Shown here piece by piece: positions 25,551 to 33,107 of a stretch of 33,989 nucleotides of DNA. Each line of letters begins with the position of its first letter. The first letter of the stretch is position 1. Source of the DNA: an uncultured Prevotellaceae bacterium. Lineage in GTDB: Bacteria; Bacteroidota; Bacteroidia; Bacteroidales; Bacteroidaceae. The stretch spans positions 1 through 33,989 of the forward strand of contig ONCZ01000028.1 of NCBI GenBank assembly GCA_900316445.1, in the 5' to 3' direction. Below the pieces are notes generated by a model that did no database searches, was not told the DNA's origin, and saw only the letters and a program-made list of their open reading frames with translations. The position numbers and the translations under genes are program-made.

Positions 25551-26468
25551 TCAGACTTGCAGGGACAAGATAAAAACTGCATGACATCCCTGAAGGGGCG
25601 TTTCGGCAAGGTCGAGCATGCCGCCCTGCTGGATCATCATCCTGCGGCTCAGCGAGAGGCCGATACCGCTGCCACTCCGTTTGGTAGTGAAGAAAGGCAC
25701 GAAGAGCGACTGGCGGTTCTCTGCGGGAATGGGAAGACCATCGTTGCCGATATAAAGTGAAAAGTGATGAGTGAAGAGTGAAGAAGGTTTAGCTCGGCGG
25801 CCCGAAGGGGAAAGCCAATTTGCTTCCGCCGTAGAGTCTGTTTCTTCCACAACCATCTTTGTGGCATTGGCCTCAATGGCATTCTTCACTAAGTTCATGA
25901 GTACCTGCCGCAGCATGCCGATATCAGCACGGACAACCAGATCGGCAGGGACGCTGACCTCCCAGGTCAGTTGCGGATAGGCCTTGCTGATTTCATCAAT
26001 GACGGCGTGAAGCCTGACGTCCGCCAGTACGGGTTTCTCCAGTTCCGACATCTTGCGGTAGTTGACCACGAAGTCACTCAGATGGCGTGAAGTCTCATAG
26101 ATAGCCTTGATGCCGTTTTCGAGTGGGGTGTCCTTCACGTCAGAACGGTTCAGCATAGACTGGCTGATGCTGGTGATAGGGGCTGTGGCGTTCATCATCT
26201 CATGGGTCAGCACACGGGTGAGCCGTTCCCACGATTCCACCTCATTCTGATTCACCTGCTGGCGGATGGTCTCACCCAATTGGTTCAGCGTCTCTTGCAT
26301 GGCACGTTCGCCAGGCAACAGGCCGTGAGTAGGCATCCGGAACGTGAAGTCCTTATTGCGGATAGCCTCCTGCATCAGATGGGCACGCAGCCGCAACATT
26401 CGCTGATGGTACACAAACCACACCGCGAAGCCTACAATGATTACACCTATTAAAATTATTAACCACAT
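25551..26468 (-). CDS. Small sensor histidine kinase
   Basis: A kinase of 305 residues, anchored by one N-terminal membrane helix (about 2-20), with no periplasmic sensor domain. The phosphoacceptor is His 89 in RVLTHEMMN. The ATPase domain has the N box MNLVKNAIEA (near 191-200), a G1 region IGNDGLPIP, the F box FVPFFTTK and the G2 box GSGIGLSLS. Between N box and G1 lies an insertion of about 28 residues (210-239, including SPSGRRAKPSSLF) whose end is encoded by a heptamer repeat array. In related kinases the strand leads directly into the G1 box. Whether the insertion harms ATP binding is unknown. In G1 the usual Asp-x-Gly is retained as NDG. It is downstream of its likely partner regulator, with a repeat element between them. 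Confidence 0.9.
   Translation of the reverse strand: MWLIILIGVIIVGFAVWFVYHQRMLRLRAHLMQEAIRNKDFTFRMPTHGLLPGERAMQETLNQLGETIRQQVNQNEVESWERLTRVLTHEMMNATAPITSISQSMLNRSDVKDTPLENGIKAIYETSRHLSDFVVNYRKMSELEKPVLADVRLHAVIDEISKAYPQLTWEVSVPADLVVRADIGMLRQVLMNLVKNAIEANATKMVVEETDSTAEANWLSPSGRRAKPSSLFTHHFSLYIGNDGLPIPAENRQSLFVPFFTTKRSGSGIGLSLSRRMMIQQGGMLDLAETPLQGCHAVFILSLQV
25756..25783. repeat. Heptamer array inside the histidine-kinase gene
   Basis: AGTGAAA, AGTGATG, AGTGAAG and AGTGAAG lie in the ATPase-domain codons. They are a degenerate reverse complement of the TTCACTC array in GH95. A GC-rich segment next to it (from 25791) seems part of the same inserted stretch. Confidence 0.85.
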
Positions 26469-26481
26469 ATTCTTTTTTCTT

Positions 26482-26546
26482 CACCACGAATTACACGAAT
26501 TTCACGAATTTAATCTTTGCGCAACCAATTAGTGTAATTAGTGGTC
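26482..26546. repeat. ACGAATT nonamer element with inverted ends, copy 3
   Basis: CACCACGAATTACACG starts the left arm and AATTAGTGTAATTAGTGGTC is the inverted right arm. The element ends exactly at the stop codon of the response regulator and separates it from the kinase. Confidence 0.87.
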
Positions 26547-27071
26547 TTACAATCTCTTCATCTTATTGTAAAGAGTCTGGCGGGTGATGCCAAGGAGTTC
26601 AGCGGCCTGGGTGAGGTTGCCGTGACAGTGGTCGATGGTACGGCGGATATGTTCCTTCTCCATCTCGTCGAGACTGACAATTTCATTCTTCATGTCGAGT
26701 ACATCCTTCAGCTTGTGTACCAGTTCATCGTTGTCCCACGGCTTGGTAATGAAGTCGGCTGCACCGTTCTTCAGTCCCTTGACCGCCAGGTTCACATCGG
26801 CATAGGCCGTCAGCAGGACGACAGGCGTCTGCGGATGCTGCTTATGGATGGCCCGAAGCCAGAAGAGTCCTTCGTTGCCGTTGTTGACTCCCAACGTGAA
26901 GTTCATGTCGAGGAGCACCAGATCGACAGTCTCCTGAGCCATGGTCTTCAGGATGTCGTCAGGTCGTTCCAGGGTGAGTACATGCTCAAACGTATCGTCG
27001 AGCAGATAGTGCATCGCCGTCAGGATAGAGGCGTTGTCGTCTACGATTAATATGGTTCCGTACTTGTTCAT
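26547..27071 (-). CDS. Response regulator: receiver plus Fis-type HTH, no AAA+ domain
   Basis: The 174-residue protein has a receiver domain (about 1-125) with acidic residues 11-12, phosphoacceptor Asp 55 in VLLDMNF, and TAYAD and TKPWDN near its end. A short linker joins it to a Fis-type HTH ending GNLTQAAELLGITRQTLYNKMKRL (24 residues; key part AAELLGITRQTLYNK). That HTH and linker are those of NtrC-family regulators, yet the central sigma-54-activating AAA+ domain is absent, giving a RegA/PrrA-like layout. It therefore should act through ordinary promoters, not sigma-54. It is divergent to the TolC export operon and precedes the kinase gene. Its -7 box lies only 5 bases before the ATG, so its transcript may be leaderless. 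Confidence 0.92.
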   Translation of the reverse strand: MNKYGTILIVDDNASILTAMHYLLDDTFEHVLTLERPDDILKTMAQETVDLVLLDMNFTLGVNNGNEGLFWLRAIHKQHPQTPVVLLTAYADVNLAVKGLKNGAADFITKPWDNDELVHKLKDVLDMKNEIVSLDEMEKEHIRRTIDHCHGNLTQAAELLGITRQTLYNKMKRL

Positions 27072-27076
27072 GGGTG

Positions 27077-27084
27077 CAAAGTTA
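27077..27084 (-). promoter_or_regulatory. Promoter -7 box of the response-regulator gene
   Basis: On the minus strand TAACTTTG is followed by CACCC and then the ATG. A possible -33 TTTG lies at 27111-27108, 23 bp away. The arrangement leaves almost no leader. Confidence 0.6.
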
Positions 27085-27092
27085 CGATTTTC

Positions 27093-27132
27093 TGTCTAAT
27101 TATCATACAAAGGGGTGTATAAAAATTAGACA
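27093..27132. promoter_or_regulatory. Candidate operator, TGTCTAATT ... AATTAGACA
   Basis: Two exact inverted 9-bp half-sites are 22 bp apart, between the divergent response-regulator and TolC promoters. The same half-sites, fused into one palindrome, occur at 33655-33671 before the second permease. Binding by the adjacent Fis-type regulator is inferred. Confidence 0.55.
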
Positions 27133-27148
27133 ATCAACACTTCGCTAA

Positions 27149-27176
27149 ATGAAAAATGATAAATGATAAATGAAAA
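27149..27176. repeat. Heptamer array upstream of the TolC export operon
   Basis: ATGAAAA, ATGATAA, ATGATAA and ATGAAAA abut the TolC -7 box, occupying the place where a -33 element would be. The units are close to the reverse complement of the heptamers in the TolC signal-peptide codons at 27284-27318. Confidence 0.85.
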
Positions 27177-27181
27177 AGGTT

Positions 27182-27189
27182 TAACTTTG
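27182..27189 (+). promoter_or_regulatory. Promoter -7 box of the export operon
   Basis: TAACTTTG followed by GCATC matches the -7 consensus. No -33 TTTG is present at 19-21 bp because that position is filled by the heptamer array. Activation by the neighbouring regulator is therefore plausible. Confidence 0.6.
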
Positions 27190-27226
27190 CATCGTCGAAA
27201 GACAAAAGAACAGAAAAAAGACGAAC

Positions 27227-28579
27227 ATGTATTTAGACAGAAGAACAAAAGAACATAAGAATATGAGACGGACGGTGATTAGTTTATCATTCATCATTTA
27301 TCATTCAGCATTCAGCCCCGCAGGGGCGCAGACGTGGACGATGCAGCAATGTATGCAGTATGCCGTGGAGCATAATCATGAGGTGAAGCGGGCAGAGTTG
27401 GATCTGGACAACTTCAAGGCCCAGAAGACTGGAGCCATCGGACGTTTCCTCCCCTCTGTAGACGCCAGCATCGGAGCCAATTACAATTTCGGTCGTGCCA
27501 TCGATCCTGAGACCAACGGCTATACCGACGTCAGTACCTTTTACAATGGTTACCAAGTGACGGCCTCGCTGCCCGTGTTCGACGGTTTCAACCGCATTCA
27601 TGCCCTGAGAGCTGCCAAGGCCAGTGAGCTGATGGGGCGTCACGCCTTAAGACAGCAACAGGACCTGACGGCGCTCAACGTGCTTAAGGCGTATGCCAAC
27701 GTGGCCTACTACGACGGTCTGGTAAGGATGGCCGACGAGAAGCTGCAGGAGACGGAGCTACTGCTCAAGCAGACACGACTGATGGAAGAAGTAGGCCGTA
27801 AGAGTGCAGCAGACGTCGCACAGGTGGAGTCTCAGCATGCTGAGGCAGCCTTCGAACTGACGCGCCAGCGCAATCTCTATGCCTCTTCCTTATTAGAACT
27901 GAAGAAGGAAATGGCTTTCCCGCTGGATGACAGCCTCAGCTTCCAGTTTGTTCCCCAAAAGGAAACAGCCCGCATCTCCCAAGGGAGCAGTTCGACGATC
28001 CTCCAGTCATCCGAACTACAGCAGGCGCGCTATCAGATGGAGGCCAGCAGACATGAGTGGCATCAGGCCCGCAGCTCTCTTTATCCCTCTCTCTCTTTGA
28101 ATGCGGGTCTGAGCACCACTTACTTCAAAACGCTCCACTCTGATGCTACGGAATCGTTTGGCAATCAGTTCAAGAACAACATGGGTGAGTATGTGGGTGC
28201 CACGCTGAGCATTCCGCTCTTCAACCGTCTGCAGACCATCACCAGCATCCGCAAGGCGAAGAACAACTACCAGAAAGCCCGCGAGGCCTACGAACAGAAA
28301 CAGCAGGAACTGGAGAAGCTGAGCCTTGAAGCCTGGCAGGACTGGCTGGCCTACCTGAAACAGACGGAGCAGATGATAGAAAAGGTGGAAGCCGACAGCA
28401 TCTCCTACCAACTGACACGCCGCCAGTTCGAGGAAGGCCTCAGCACAGCCATCGACCTGCACACCACTTCGTCGCACCTGCTGCAGTCGAAGGCCACCCT
28501 GCTGCAATGTCAGCTGATGGCGATGGTGAAGGAACAATTAGTAAGATATTATAAAGGAGAAACAATATGGACAGAGTAA
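27227..28579 (+). CDS. TolC-family outer-membrane protein of the export operon
   Basis: This is the outer-membrane channel for the MacB-type exporter encoded downstream. The OEP fold begins WTMQQCMQYAVEHNHEVKRAELD and has two long helical repeats (about 160-240 and 340-450), with conserved barrel strands such as LPSVDASIGANYNFGRAID. The ATG at 27227 gives 450 residues; the ATG at 27263 gives a more compact signal peptide (MRRTVISLSFIIYHSAFS...) and may be the true start. The core of that signal peptide, SFIIYHSAFS, is encoded by a heptamer array. It overlaps the next gene by 13 bp, indicating translational coupling. The first TolC gene in this window shares the same type of repeat-encoded leader but belongs to another pump. 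Confidence 0.93.
   Translation: MYLDRRTKEHKNMRRTVISLSFIIYHSAFSPAGAQTWTMQQCMQYAVEHNHEVKRAELDLDNFKAQKTGAIGRFLPSVDASIGANYNFGRAIDPETNGYTDVSTFYNGYQVTASLPVFDGFNRIHALRAAKASELMGRHALRQQQDLTALNVLKAYANVAYYDGLVRMADEKLQETELLLKQTRLMEEVGRKSAADVAQVESQHAEAAFELTRQRNLYASSLLELKKEMAFPLDDSLSFQFVPQKETARISQGSSSTILQSSELQQARYQMEASRHEWHQARSSLYPSLSLNAGLSTTYFKTLHSDATESFGNQFKNNMGEYVGATLSIPLFNRLQTITSIRKAKNNYQKAREAYEQKQQELEKLSLEAWQDWLAYLKQTEQMIEKVEADSISYQLTRRQFEEGLSTAIDLHTTSSHLLQSKATLLQCQLMAMVKEQLVRYYKGETIWTE
27284..27318. repeat. Heptamer array inside the second TolC signal peptide
   Basis: TTATCAT, TCATCAT, TTATCAT, TCAGCAT and TCAGCCC encode the hydrophobic leader core. A GC palindrome, GCCCCGCAGGGGC, follows directly. 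Copy-number change by one unit would shift the frame. Confidence 0.88.
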
Positions 28580-29820
28580 TTGAGAAGACAAAGACGCAGA
28601 AGCTGATGAAGTACTGGCCGTATGTGGCTGGCGGCATGGGGTTATTGGTTATTGGTTATTGGTTATTGTTCGGCAATCACGCCTCGACACTCAGAGTGAG
28701 CAAGGACGAGCTGACCATCAGCGAGGTACGTCAGGCAGAGTTTAAGGACTATGTCAGGACCAACGGACAGGTGCTGCCCATCCAGGTAGTACAGATCTCG
28801 CCAGAGGAAGGCGGCATCGTGATGGAGAAGGTTGTAGAGGAAGGCACGATGGTGCATAAGGGCGATGTCATCGTCCGTCTGAGCAACTCCGGCCTCGACC
28901 TGCAGATCCTCAACGCAGAGGCTGAGCTGGCAGAGAAGCAGAACCTGCTGAGGAATACCCAGGTGGCGATGCAGCAAGACCGCCTGAACAACCAGACGGA
29001 ACAGGCACAGCTCGATATGGACACCCAGCGCAAGCAGCGTACCTTCGACCAGAACAAACGGCTCTATGCCGAAAAACTGATCAGCAAGGAGGATTACCTG
29101 CAGTCGCAGGAGGACTATCAGCTCTCTGCCAAGAAGCGTGCGCTGGTCTCAAAGCGCCTGAAGCAGGACTCTATCTATCGTACCGTTCAGATGGATCAGA
29201 TGGAGGACAACCTGCAGAACATGCGGCGCAACGTGGTTTTGGTACGTCAGCGCAAGGACAAGCTTGAGGTGCGTTCTGCCATCGACGGCGAGTTAGGTCT
29301 TTTAGATGTGGAGTTAGGCCAAAGCATCAGCCCTGGGCAGAAGATAGGCCAGCTGAACGACCTCAGCGATTATAAGGTGCAGGCGCAGATTGACGAGCAC
29401 TATATCGACCGTGTGCGCCAAGGACTGACGGCTACCTTCTCACGTGGCGACAAGCAGTATCAGCTGCAGGTGCGCAAGGTCTATCCTGAGGTGCGTGACG
29501 GCAAGTTCCGTTGCGACTTCATCTTCCGAGGCGAGCGCCCTGAGAACATCCGCACAGGCCAGACCTATTATATAGACCTCGAACTGGGCCAGCCTGAGCA
29601 GGCCGTCATCATCCCTCGCGGCACGTTCTTCCAGACCACAGGCGGACAATGGATCTTCGTGCTCTCCCAAGACGGCTCGAAAGCCTATCGCCGCCCCATC
29701 CGCGTAGGCCGTCAGAACCCTCAGCACTACGAGATCCTCGAGGGTCTAGAGCCTGGCGAAAAAGTAGTCACCAGCGGCTACGAGGCTTTTAAAGACAATG
29801 AAGTATTAGTGATAAAATAA
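28567..29820 (+). CDS. HlyD/MacA-type periplasmic adaptor (membrane fusion protein)
   Basis: The protein links the inner-membrane permease to the TolC channel. It has a short cytoplasmic start, one membrane helix (about 18-37, GMGLLVIGYWLLFG), a lipoyl half near 60-105 (GIVMEKVVEEGTMVHKGDVIVRL), a long coiled coil (about 108-225), the second lipoyl half (LEVRSAIDGELGLLDVELGQ) and beta-barrel and membrane-proximal domains to residue 417. This is the normal adaptor order. Part of the membrane helix is encoded by four perfect GGTTATT heptamers. It overlaps the TolC gene by 13 bp and is followed after a repeat by a permease gene. The cargo is unknown. Confidence 0.94.
   Translation: MDRVIEKTKTQKLMKYWPYVAGGMGLLVIGYWLLFGNHASTLRVSKDELTISEVRQAEFKDYVRTNGQVLPIQVVQISPEEGGIVMEKVVEEGTMVHKGDVIVRLSNSGLDLQILNAEAELAEKQNLLRNTQVAMQQDRLNNQTEQAQLDMDTQRKQRTFDQNKRLYAEKLISKEDYLQSQEDYQLSAKKRALVSKRLKQDSIYRTVQMDQMEDNLQNMRRNVVLVRQRKDKLEVRSAIDGELGLLDVELGQSISPGQKIGQLNDLSDYKVQAQIDEHYIDRVRQGLTATFSRGDKQYQLQVRKVYPEVRDGKFRCDFIFRGERPENIRTGQTYYIDLELGQPEQAVIIPRGTFFQTTGGQWIFVLSQDGSKAYRRPIRVGRQNPQHYEILEGLEPGEKVVTSGYEAFKDNEVLVIK
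28640..28667. repeat. Perfect heptamer array (GGTTATT x4) inside the adaptor gene
   Basis: Four identical units encode LLVIGYWLL of the membrane helix. Because 7 is not a multiple of 3, slippage by one unit would cut the protein short after about 30 residues. It is a candidate on/off switch for the operon. Confidence 0.93.
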
Positions 29821-29824
29821 GACA

Positions 29825-29850
29825 ACGAATTTCACGAATTAAACGAATTA
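29825..29850. repeat. ACGAATT nonamer array, single arm
   Basis: Three units, ACGAATTTC, ACGAATTAA and ACGAATTAG, lie between the adaptor stop and the permease start. No inverted right arm is present, unlike the other three copies. Confidence 0.8.
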
Positions 29851-29857
29851 GAAATAT

Positions 29858-32251
29858 ATGAATAGTTACCTGAAATTTCTGAGCCGTCATAGGCTGTTTA
29901 CCGTTATCAATATCGTGGGTTTGTGCCTCTCGATGGCCTTCCTGCTGCTGTTGGGTGACCTGATTTATCGCCAGACATCTGTAGAGAACTACCAAACGCG
30001 TGGTAATCGCACCTTTGTCCTTGGCAACGAGAACAATATGATGTCGCACTTTCGTGTGGGACAGAAACTGAAAGACCGTTTCCCAGAAATCGAAGACTGG
30101 TGTTCCATTTCCGGCTATGACTTGCCCATCAACATGCATGGACAGACAATAAGCACGAAGATACTCGTCGTGGCTCCGAACTTCTTCGAGTTCTTCGATT
30201 ATCGATTGCTGACGGGTGACAAGCGCAAGGTGCTGAGTGCCCCAAATCAAATGGTGGTAAGCAAGTCGTTCGCCCAGCGCTATTGGCCTGAAGACGATGC
30301 CATCGGCAAGGAGGTGGTGATTGGTGATCCGAAAGATCCTGAAGGACATGTTACCTATACCGTCAGCGGCATCATGGACGATTTCGATCGTTCTGTTATT
30401 CCCTCTAACTATGAGTGTCTGATGAACTTGGAGAACCATAAGTATTTCAACCCAGTGGCCTACGACGAACAGATGAGCAATGCCGGCAGTTGCATCCTAT
30501 TCTTGATGGAACGCGAGGGCACCAACCTGCAGAGTAAAATCAGCGACATGTGTGATTATATGAAGACATTCTTTTGGTACTATACAATCAAGGTTGCGAA
30601 TGATGTTACACTTACACCGCTCTCTACCCTCTACTACGATGCCAAGAAGTGCATGCTTGGTGGCGACGAGTTGAATCACGGTAGCCGCGATATGGCTCAT
30701 CTCTATGTGATCATCGCCCTGCTTGTATTGGTGTTTGCCATCTTCAACTACATCAATTTGAGTGTGTCGCTTACAACAGAGCGCTCTAAGGAGATGGCTA
30801 CACGTCGACTGTTGGGGCTGTCTCGATTGCAGGTCTTTGGCAAATTGATATGTGAAAGCATCCTCTTTACAGCTATTGCCTTTGTCATTGCCTATCTGAT
30901 TGCGCTCTCTTTGCAAGACAAAGCCGTAGAAATGGCAAACTGTCCGTTGGACTTGCTGAAGGATACTGGCATTGTGACCATCCTTGTCATCCTGTTTGCT
31001 ATCGTACTTGTAGGAGCATTGGCAGGCTTCGTTCCTGCCTCGATACTCAGTGGTTATCAGCCCATAGACATTGTTCGCGGCACCTTCCGCCGTCGTGTCC
31101 GCCAGCAATGGAGTCATGTGCTGATGGTGATGCAAGCTGTCTTTGCCATCGTCATGCTGACTGTCACGTTTTTACTGAATAACGGCATCCGGGAACGTAT
31201 GAACCAACCCTTAGGCTATGAAATCAAAAACATTCTACAGTCCTATGGCCTCAATGGTCTTAAACAACAACAGCGACTGACTTTCCGCAATCAGATGCTG
31301 AAGCTTCCAGAGGTGGAGGCAGTAGGATTCGGAGGAGGTACGCCAATCAACTATATTGAGAACAATACCACCACAGCTCCTGACGGTACGGTGGTGAGCA
31401 TGCAGGTGTTGATGGGCGACAGTTGTTTCTTTAACATTCTCAACATCCACCCTGAGAAGTCTTATTGTGAAGAGACTGGCGAAAGGTACTTCGTGGGTGT
31501 CAATCATCAGCTATTACGACAGTTCGGCAAGCAGGATACCGACACGGAATTCACCTCCGCCATGAGTGAAAATATTTTCCATGTAGCGGCTCTTTATCCA
31601 GATATGATATATCTGAACGTGATGCGTGAGGAAAAGCATCCCACACCTTTCTTAATATATAAGGTCAACGAATTCGTTGATGGGGGTAGTGACGTTGTAA
31701 CAAGAGACTATGGAGGACCTCAGATGACCATCGTCAAATATCATGGTGACCGCAAGAAGGTAGAAGAGACTATGAAGCGTCTGCTATCGGAACTGACGGG
31801 ATATGAAGTATCAGACATCGAGTCACTCGAACAAATACATCGCCAGTGGTATGTAGAATACGAACGGTTCCTCTGCATCTTGACAGTCTTCACAGTTGTC
31901 GCCCTGATTATTGCCGTACTCGGATTGATGGCAATGAACAGTTACTTCGTAGGCCAGCGCCGTCGTGAGATTGCCGTCCGTCGCGTCTTTGGTGCTGAGA
32001 TCAGCAGCATCACCCTGCGCCTGCTCCGTACGGTAGTCATCCAGTCGCTCATTGCAGCCGTTATCGCCATCCCGTTGTCATATTGGTTAGCGCCGATGGT
32101 GGGCAGCATTTCCGGCCTCAACATCCGGATGCAGTTCCTGCCCTTGCTGCTCTCCCTCCTCATCGTTCTCATTGTCAACGTCCTTACTGCCGCCTTCCAA
32201 GGCTGGCGGGCTGCAACGGAAAATCCCATTCACAGCATCAAGAATGAATAG
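29858..32251 (+). CDS. MacB/FtsX-type ABC transporter permease
   Basis: This is a 797-residue permease with the double arrangement usual in Bacteroidota: a first membrane helix (about 17-38), a periplasmic MacB-like domain, three helices with FtsX motifs (about 280-410, SKEMATRRLLGLSRLQVFGKL), then a second helix (about 420-440), a second periplasmic domain and three final helices with RRREIAVRRVFGAE (about 670-790). Such permeases do not transport freely but drive periplasmic and outer-membrane export through the adaptor and TolC. No ATP-binding subunit is encoded in the visible operon; it may lie beyond the right edge. Codons here are less GC-rich than in the upstream adaptor. The gene is followed by the non-coding foldback element. 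Confidence 0.93.
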   Translation: MNSYLKFLSRHRLFTVINIVGLCLSMAFLLLLGDLIYRQTSVENYQTRGNRTFVLGNENNMMSHFRVGQKLKDRFPEIEDWCSISGYDLPINMHGQTISTKILVVAPNFFEFFDYRLLTGDKRKVLSAPNQMVVSKSFAQRYWPEDDAIGKEVVIGDPKDPEGHVTYTVSGIMDDFDRSVIPSNYECLMNLENHKYFNPVAYDEQMSNAGSCILFLMEREGTNLQSKISDMCDYMKTFFWYYTIKVANDVTLTPLSTLYYDAKKCMLGGDELNHGSRDMAHLYVIIALLVLVFAIFNYINLSVSLTTERSKEMATRRLLGLSRLQVFGKLICESILFTAIAFVIAYLIALSLQDKAVEMANCPLDLLKDTGIVTILVILFAIVLVGALAGFVPASILSGYQPIDIVRGTFRRRVRQQWSHVLMVMQAVFAIVMLTVTFLLNNGIRERMNQPLGYEIKNILQSYGLNGLKQQQRLTFRNQMLKLPEVEAVGFGGGTPINYIENNTTTAPDGTVVSMQVLMGDSCFFNILNIHPEKSYCEETGERYFVGVNHQLLRQFGKQDTDTEFTSAMSENIFHVAALYPDMIYLNVMREEKHPTPFLIYKVNEFVDGGSDVVTRDYGGPQMTIVKYHGDRKKVEETMKRLLSELTGYEVSDIESLEQIHRQWYVEYERFLCILTVFTVVALIIAVLGLMAMNSYFVGQRRREIAVRRVFGAEISSITLRLLRTVVIQSLIAAVIAIPLSYWLAPMVGSISGLNIRMQFLPLLLSLLIVLIVNVLTAAFQGWRAATENPIHSIKNE

Positions 32252-32268
32252 GAAAAAATAGCAGAATT

Positions 32269-32807
32269 GCATACATAACTACATTTATTATGTCTATATT
32301 ATTGAAATACAGATGGTTGCAAGGTTTTCAAACTACATGATAACTACATTATAAGTACATATAACTACATTGAAACTACACGAAATAGGCCAAATGACGG
32401 CTTTTTACATGGCTTATGCGTCGCAGTTTGGGCAGACTAAAGTCCATGAATGATTGCTTTAAACCATAGGAAAGGTTAGGGGTGGCTGATAAATTCTCGA
32501 GAGAATTTAAGAGTTTAATTAGGGTAAAGTCAGACTTTAGTTAGGGTAAACTCTGAAATTCTCTCGAGAATTTGTCTGAGAGCCTTAGGGAAACCAGAGC
32601 TGTTAAGCGGGCTTCATGGGACTTTACTTACTTGAAAGTCTTGGCAAACTGCCGACTGTTTGTATCGTTATCGATGTCTTTTTGGCTGCTTTTGTGTAGT
32701 TTCAATGTAGTTATATGTACTTATAATGTAGTTATCATGTAGTTTCAAATTTCCGCAAATTATTCAAAATAAGACAATTAGAATGTGATTAATGTAGTTA
32801 TGTATGC
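32269..32807. mobile_element. Non-coding foldback element with nested inverted repeats
   Basis: No credible gene lies in this stretch. The ends are an exact 17-bp inverted repeat, GCATACATAACTACATT at 32269-32285 and its complement at 32791-32807. Inside is a perfect 52-bp inverted repeat (32330-32381 and 32694-32745) made of degenerate ACTACAT units about 9-11 bp long. In the centre are two 18-bp palindromes. The layout resembles a MITE or foldback element, but no target-site duplication is clear and no transposase is present, so mobility is inferred. It begins 17 bp after the permease stop. Confidence 0.75.
32491..32573. repeat. Central palindrome pair of the foldback element
   Basis: AAATTCTCGAGAGAATTT (32491-32508) and its inverse AAATTCTCTCGAGAATTT (32556-32573) are each palindromic. 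Between them lie AGAGTTTA/TAAACTCT arms, two direct copies of TTAGGGTAAA and the inner palindrome TAAAGTCAGACTTTA. As RNA or single-stranded DNA it could form either one long stem or three short ones. Confidence 0.85.
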
Positions 32808-32958
32808 TAAAATGAAATTTGGACATTAGAAATTTATAATTCAAGTTGCACATATTTGCGCCATTTTTGCAGTTTCAAACATAAATTACATCTTTGCATC
32901 ACGCTAAAGATATAACACCAAAAGTGAAATCATACGACTACATGTACATAACTAATTT

Positions 32959-33046
32959 GGGCGAAATCCACCTCGAATGACATAGATTTCGCCAGAAACA
33001 CGACCAAAACGGGCGAAATCTACCCCAAAAAGCATAGATTTCGCCC
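32959..33046. repeat. Two tandem hairpins, GGGCGAAATC ... GATTTCGCCC
   Basis: The first stem (32959-32993) and the second (33011-33046, 12 bp, GGGCGAAATCTA with TAGATTTCGCCC) are direct repeats 52 bp apart. Loops differ but both keep CATAGATTTCGCC. They lie just before the promoter of the ATPase remnant. They may be operator sites or ends of a unit. The stretch from 32808 to 32958 is AT-rich with no gene and only a weak promoter-like pair (TTTG 32866, CATCTTTG 32889). Confidence 0.82.
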
Positions 33047-33052
33047 AAAAAG

Positions 33053-33084
33053 TTTGTTTATAATAAAGATTTGTTGTATCTTTG
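33053..33084 (+). promoter_or_regulatory. Promoter of the ATPase remnant
   Basis: TTTG (33053-33056), a 20-bp spacer and TATCTTTG (33077-33084) form one of the best consensus promoters in the window. The ATG follows after about 23 bases. The promoter is intact although the gene is not. Confidence 0.75.
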
Positions 33085-33107
33085 TGCTGTCTTAAAAGAA
33101 TGACATC

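Noticed and set aside
32269-32807. An insertion sequence with transposase
   Set aside because: No open frame of useful length exists between the inverted repeats, so it is at most a non-autonomous element.
32889-32896. A promoter reading rightward from CATCTTTG with TTTG at 32866
   Set aside because: The first position of the -7 box is wrong, and a much better promoter lies closer to the next gene.
32959-33046. A CRISPR-like array
   Set aside because: There are only two repeat copies, each is a self-complementary hairpin with a short loop, and no cas gene is near.
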